A stretch of DNA of 6,106 bases, taken from contig PIXW01000118.1 in assembly GCA_003601535.1 (NCBI GenBank), forward strand, positions 1 to 6,106, written 5' to 3'. The notes under the pieces are model-generated. The model worked only from the letters and a program-made list of their open reading frames with translations, made no database searches and was not told the DNA's origin. Each line of letters opens with the position of its first letter. The stretch's first letter is position 1. Source of the stretch: ANME-2 cluster archaeon. Lineage in GTDB: Archaea; Halobacteriota; Methanosarcinia; Methanosarcinales; Methanogasteraceae. The translations under genes and the position numbers were made by a program. This document shows positions 5,028 through 6,106 of this stretch, in pieces.

Positions 5028-5930
5028 ATGACCATCTACGAACTCGGTGAAACCGCAATCGTTTCACAGATCATAGAGCACCTGAATATCGAATTTGAGG
5101 ACTGCGCCATCCTCGATCTCACAGATACCGAATATCTGGTCGCAACCACAGATATGTTTCACAGGAAGACCGATTTTCCGGAGGGGATCGCTGCATGGCA
5201 GATCGGATGGATGTGCGTTGCAGGCACCTTAAGCGATATTGCTGCGATGGGCGCGCATCCCTGCGGGGTACTCGTATCGATGGGTCTTCCTGACCTTGAA
5301 CCCGCATTCGTTGATTCGATGATCGACGGGATGAATGCATGTGCATCCGAATGCGGCACACGAATCATCGGCGGGGATACCGATTCACATCAGGAGTTGA
5401 CGATCTCCGGAACGGCGCTCGGACGGATATCAAAGGGCCGAATCCTCCGGAGGAAGGGCGCGAATATCGGCGATCTGGTCTGTGTCACAGGATATCTCGG
5501 CACAGCAGGTGCTGGCATGAAAGCACTCGCGCATGGAATCGAGGACTCAACCGCAATAAAAAAATTATTTGAGCCAATTCCACGCATAAAGGAGGGGACA
5601 AGGCTTGCAGAGTCAGGAGCAGTCACCTCAATGATGGATAACAGCGATGGACTCGCATTATCATTGTATCAACTGGCAGAGATCAATCGATGTGGATTTG
5701 TGATATGGGCAGACTCGCTTCCAGTGCTGCCAGAAATCGATACGGATCTGGCAGTGTATGCAGGAGGGGACTTTGAGTTGCTGTTTACGGTTGCGCCAGA
5801 GAGATTATCGGATGCGGAGGATGCGTGTGAACTGACCGTGATCGGGGAGGTGACCATGGAAGGGGTATTTCTTGAGGCTGGCGGAATAAAAGAGATTGAA
5901 CAAAGGGGTTATCGGTCATTCCCGTGTTGA
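5028..5930 (+). CDS. thiL: Thiamine-monophosphate kinase
   Basis: ThiL phosphorylates thiamine monophosphate with ATP to give thiamine diphosphate, the last step of cofactor synthesis, in the cytosol. The 300-residue product has the usual family length (about 300-330) and its full motif set in the PurM/SelD-like fold: an N-terminal ELGE (5-8); ATTDMF (39-44), the Mg-ATP region; LSDIAAMGA (68-76); IIGGDT (113-118); VTGYLGTAGAG (153-163); MDNSDGLA (203-210); and GGDFELLF (246-253) in the C-terminal half. I chose ATG 5028 because the product then begins like other ThiL proteins and a TATA-like element lies 26 bases upstream. ATG 5007 (7 residues longer) is an alternative, with a weak GGATGG before it. 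Neither start has a strong ribosome binding site. The gene diverges from DUF166 and converges with dapF. An archaeal ThiL-like paralogue with another substrate is possible but less likely. Confidence 0.9.
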   Translation: MTIYELGETAIVSQIIEHLNIEFEDCAILDLTDTEYLVATTDMFHRKTDFPEGIAAWQIGWMCVAGTLSDIAAMGAHPCGVLVSMGLPDLEPAFVDSMIDGMNACASECGTRIIGGDTDSHQELTISGTALGRISKGRILRRKGANIGDLVCVTGYLGTAGAGMKALAHGIEDSTAIKKLFEPIPRIKEGTRLAESGAVTSMMDNSDGLALSLYQLAEINRCGFVIWADSLPVLPEIDTDLAVYAGGDFELLFTVAPERLSDAEDACELTVIGEVTMEGVFLEAGGIKEIEQRGYRSFPC

Positions 5931-5970
5931 GATGATGCTTCAACGGATTTGCAACGGGTAGCCTATTCTA

Positions 5971-6106
5971 TCACACCAAAACCGTCCCCTCATACACCCG
6001 CACAGCTGTCCCTTCCATGAACGCGACGCCGTCCTCCGCGATTGTCACACGCAAGTCTCCGCCTGTGGTATGCACAGTCACCCGGTCACCGGTTCTCCCG
6101 AGTCTG
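5971..6106 (-). CDS. dapF: Diaminopimelate epimerase, C-terminal end (partial)
   Basis: Only the last 44 residues are in the window; the gene continues beyond the right edge and ends at TGA 5973-5971. The visible sequence, GDRVTVHTTGGDLRVTI (residues 6-22) followed by AEDGVAFMEGTAVRVYEG (23-40), matches the terminal strands of DapF, where the family usually has a V-H-T-x-GG-x-L pattern and ends in an M-x-G-x-A-x-x-V-Y/F-E-G motif. DapF converts LL- to meso-diaminopimelate in lysine biosynthesis through two catalytic cysteines, which lie outside the window. The gene converges with thiL, leaving a gap of 40 bases (5931-5970) in which I see no convincing terminator. The call relies on a short stretch, but the motif is distinctive. 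Confidence 0.75.
   Translation of the reverse strand, partial: RLGRTGDRVTVHTTGGDLRVTIAEDGVAFMEGTAVRVYEGTVLV

Noticed and set aside
1..6106. CRISPR array, insertion sequence, tRNA gene or toxin-antitoxin/defence system
   Set aside because: I found no regularly spaced direct repeats, no transposase-like frames with terminal repeats, no tRNA cloverleaf and no recognisable defence proteins on either strand.

Overview
The window looks like part of an archaeal chromosome, most likely an anaerobic euryarchaeon of the methanogen or methane/alkane-oxidiser type (Methanosarcinales, Syntrophoarchaeales or ANME-like). The reasons are an HdrA-type heterodisulfide reductase flavoprotein, two protein families typical of methanogens (DUF166, DUF1847), an archaeal-type SRP RNA, TATA-like promoters, and GGTGA/GAGGA ribosome binding sites. 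The exact lineage cannot be fixed from the sequence alone.

Layout. The 3' end of a DUF1847 putative metal-binding protein gene (1-285, +) is followed by a small protein with repeated helix-turn-helix-like segments (357-794, +). The 345 bases after it hold no protein gene. They encode the signal recognition particle RNA (about 821-1145, +), recognised by its helix 8 GGAA tetraloop, its helix 6 GGAG loop and its closing helix. A convergent, AT-rich four-helix membrane protein gene (1141-1653, -) has its stop codon inside the SRP RNA closing helix. Its promoter region (1671-1754) is full of nested inverted repeats around a TATA box. Next comes a large solitary hdrA (1924-4200, +). It is followed by a convergent DUF166 gene (4315-4986, -) with a hairpin between the two. 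thiL (5028-5930, +) diverges tightly from DUF166, and the C-terminal end of dapF (5971 to the window edge, -) converges on thiL.

How the genes relate. They alternate in strand and appear to be mostly single transcription units with housekeeping or central-metabolic roles: protein targeting (SRP RNA), thiamine diphosphate synthesis (thiL), lysine biosynthesis (dapF) and flavin-based electron transfer (hdrA). No hdrB, hdrC, hydrogenase or formate dehydrogenase gene accompanies hdrA.

The most notable observation is that the HdrA protein carries a C-terminal domain that aligns by eye with MvhD, the [2Fe-2S] electron-entry subunit of the Mvh/Hdr complex. Every cysteine in that domain has been replaced, while the FAD site and the ferredoxin motifs are intact. 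The second is the palindrome cluster at the promoter of the membrane protein gene.
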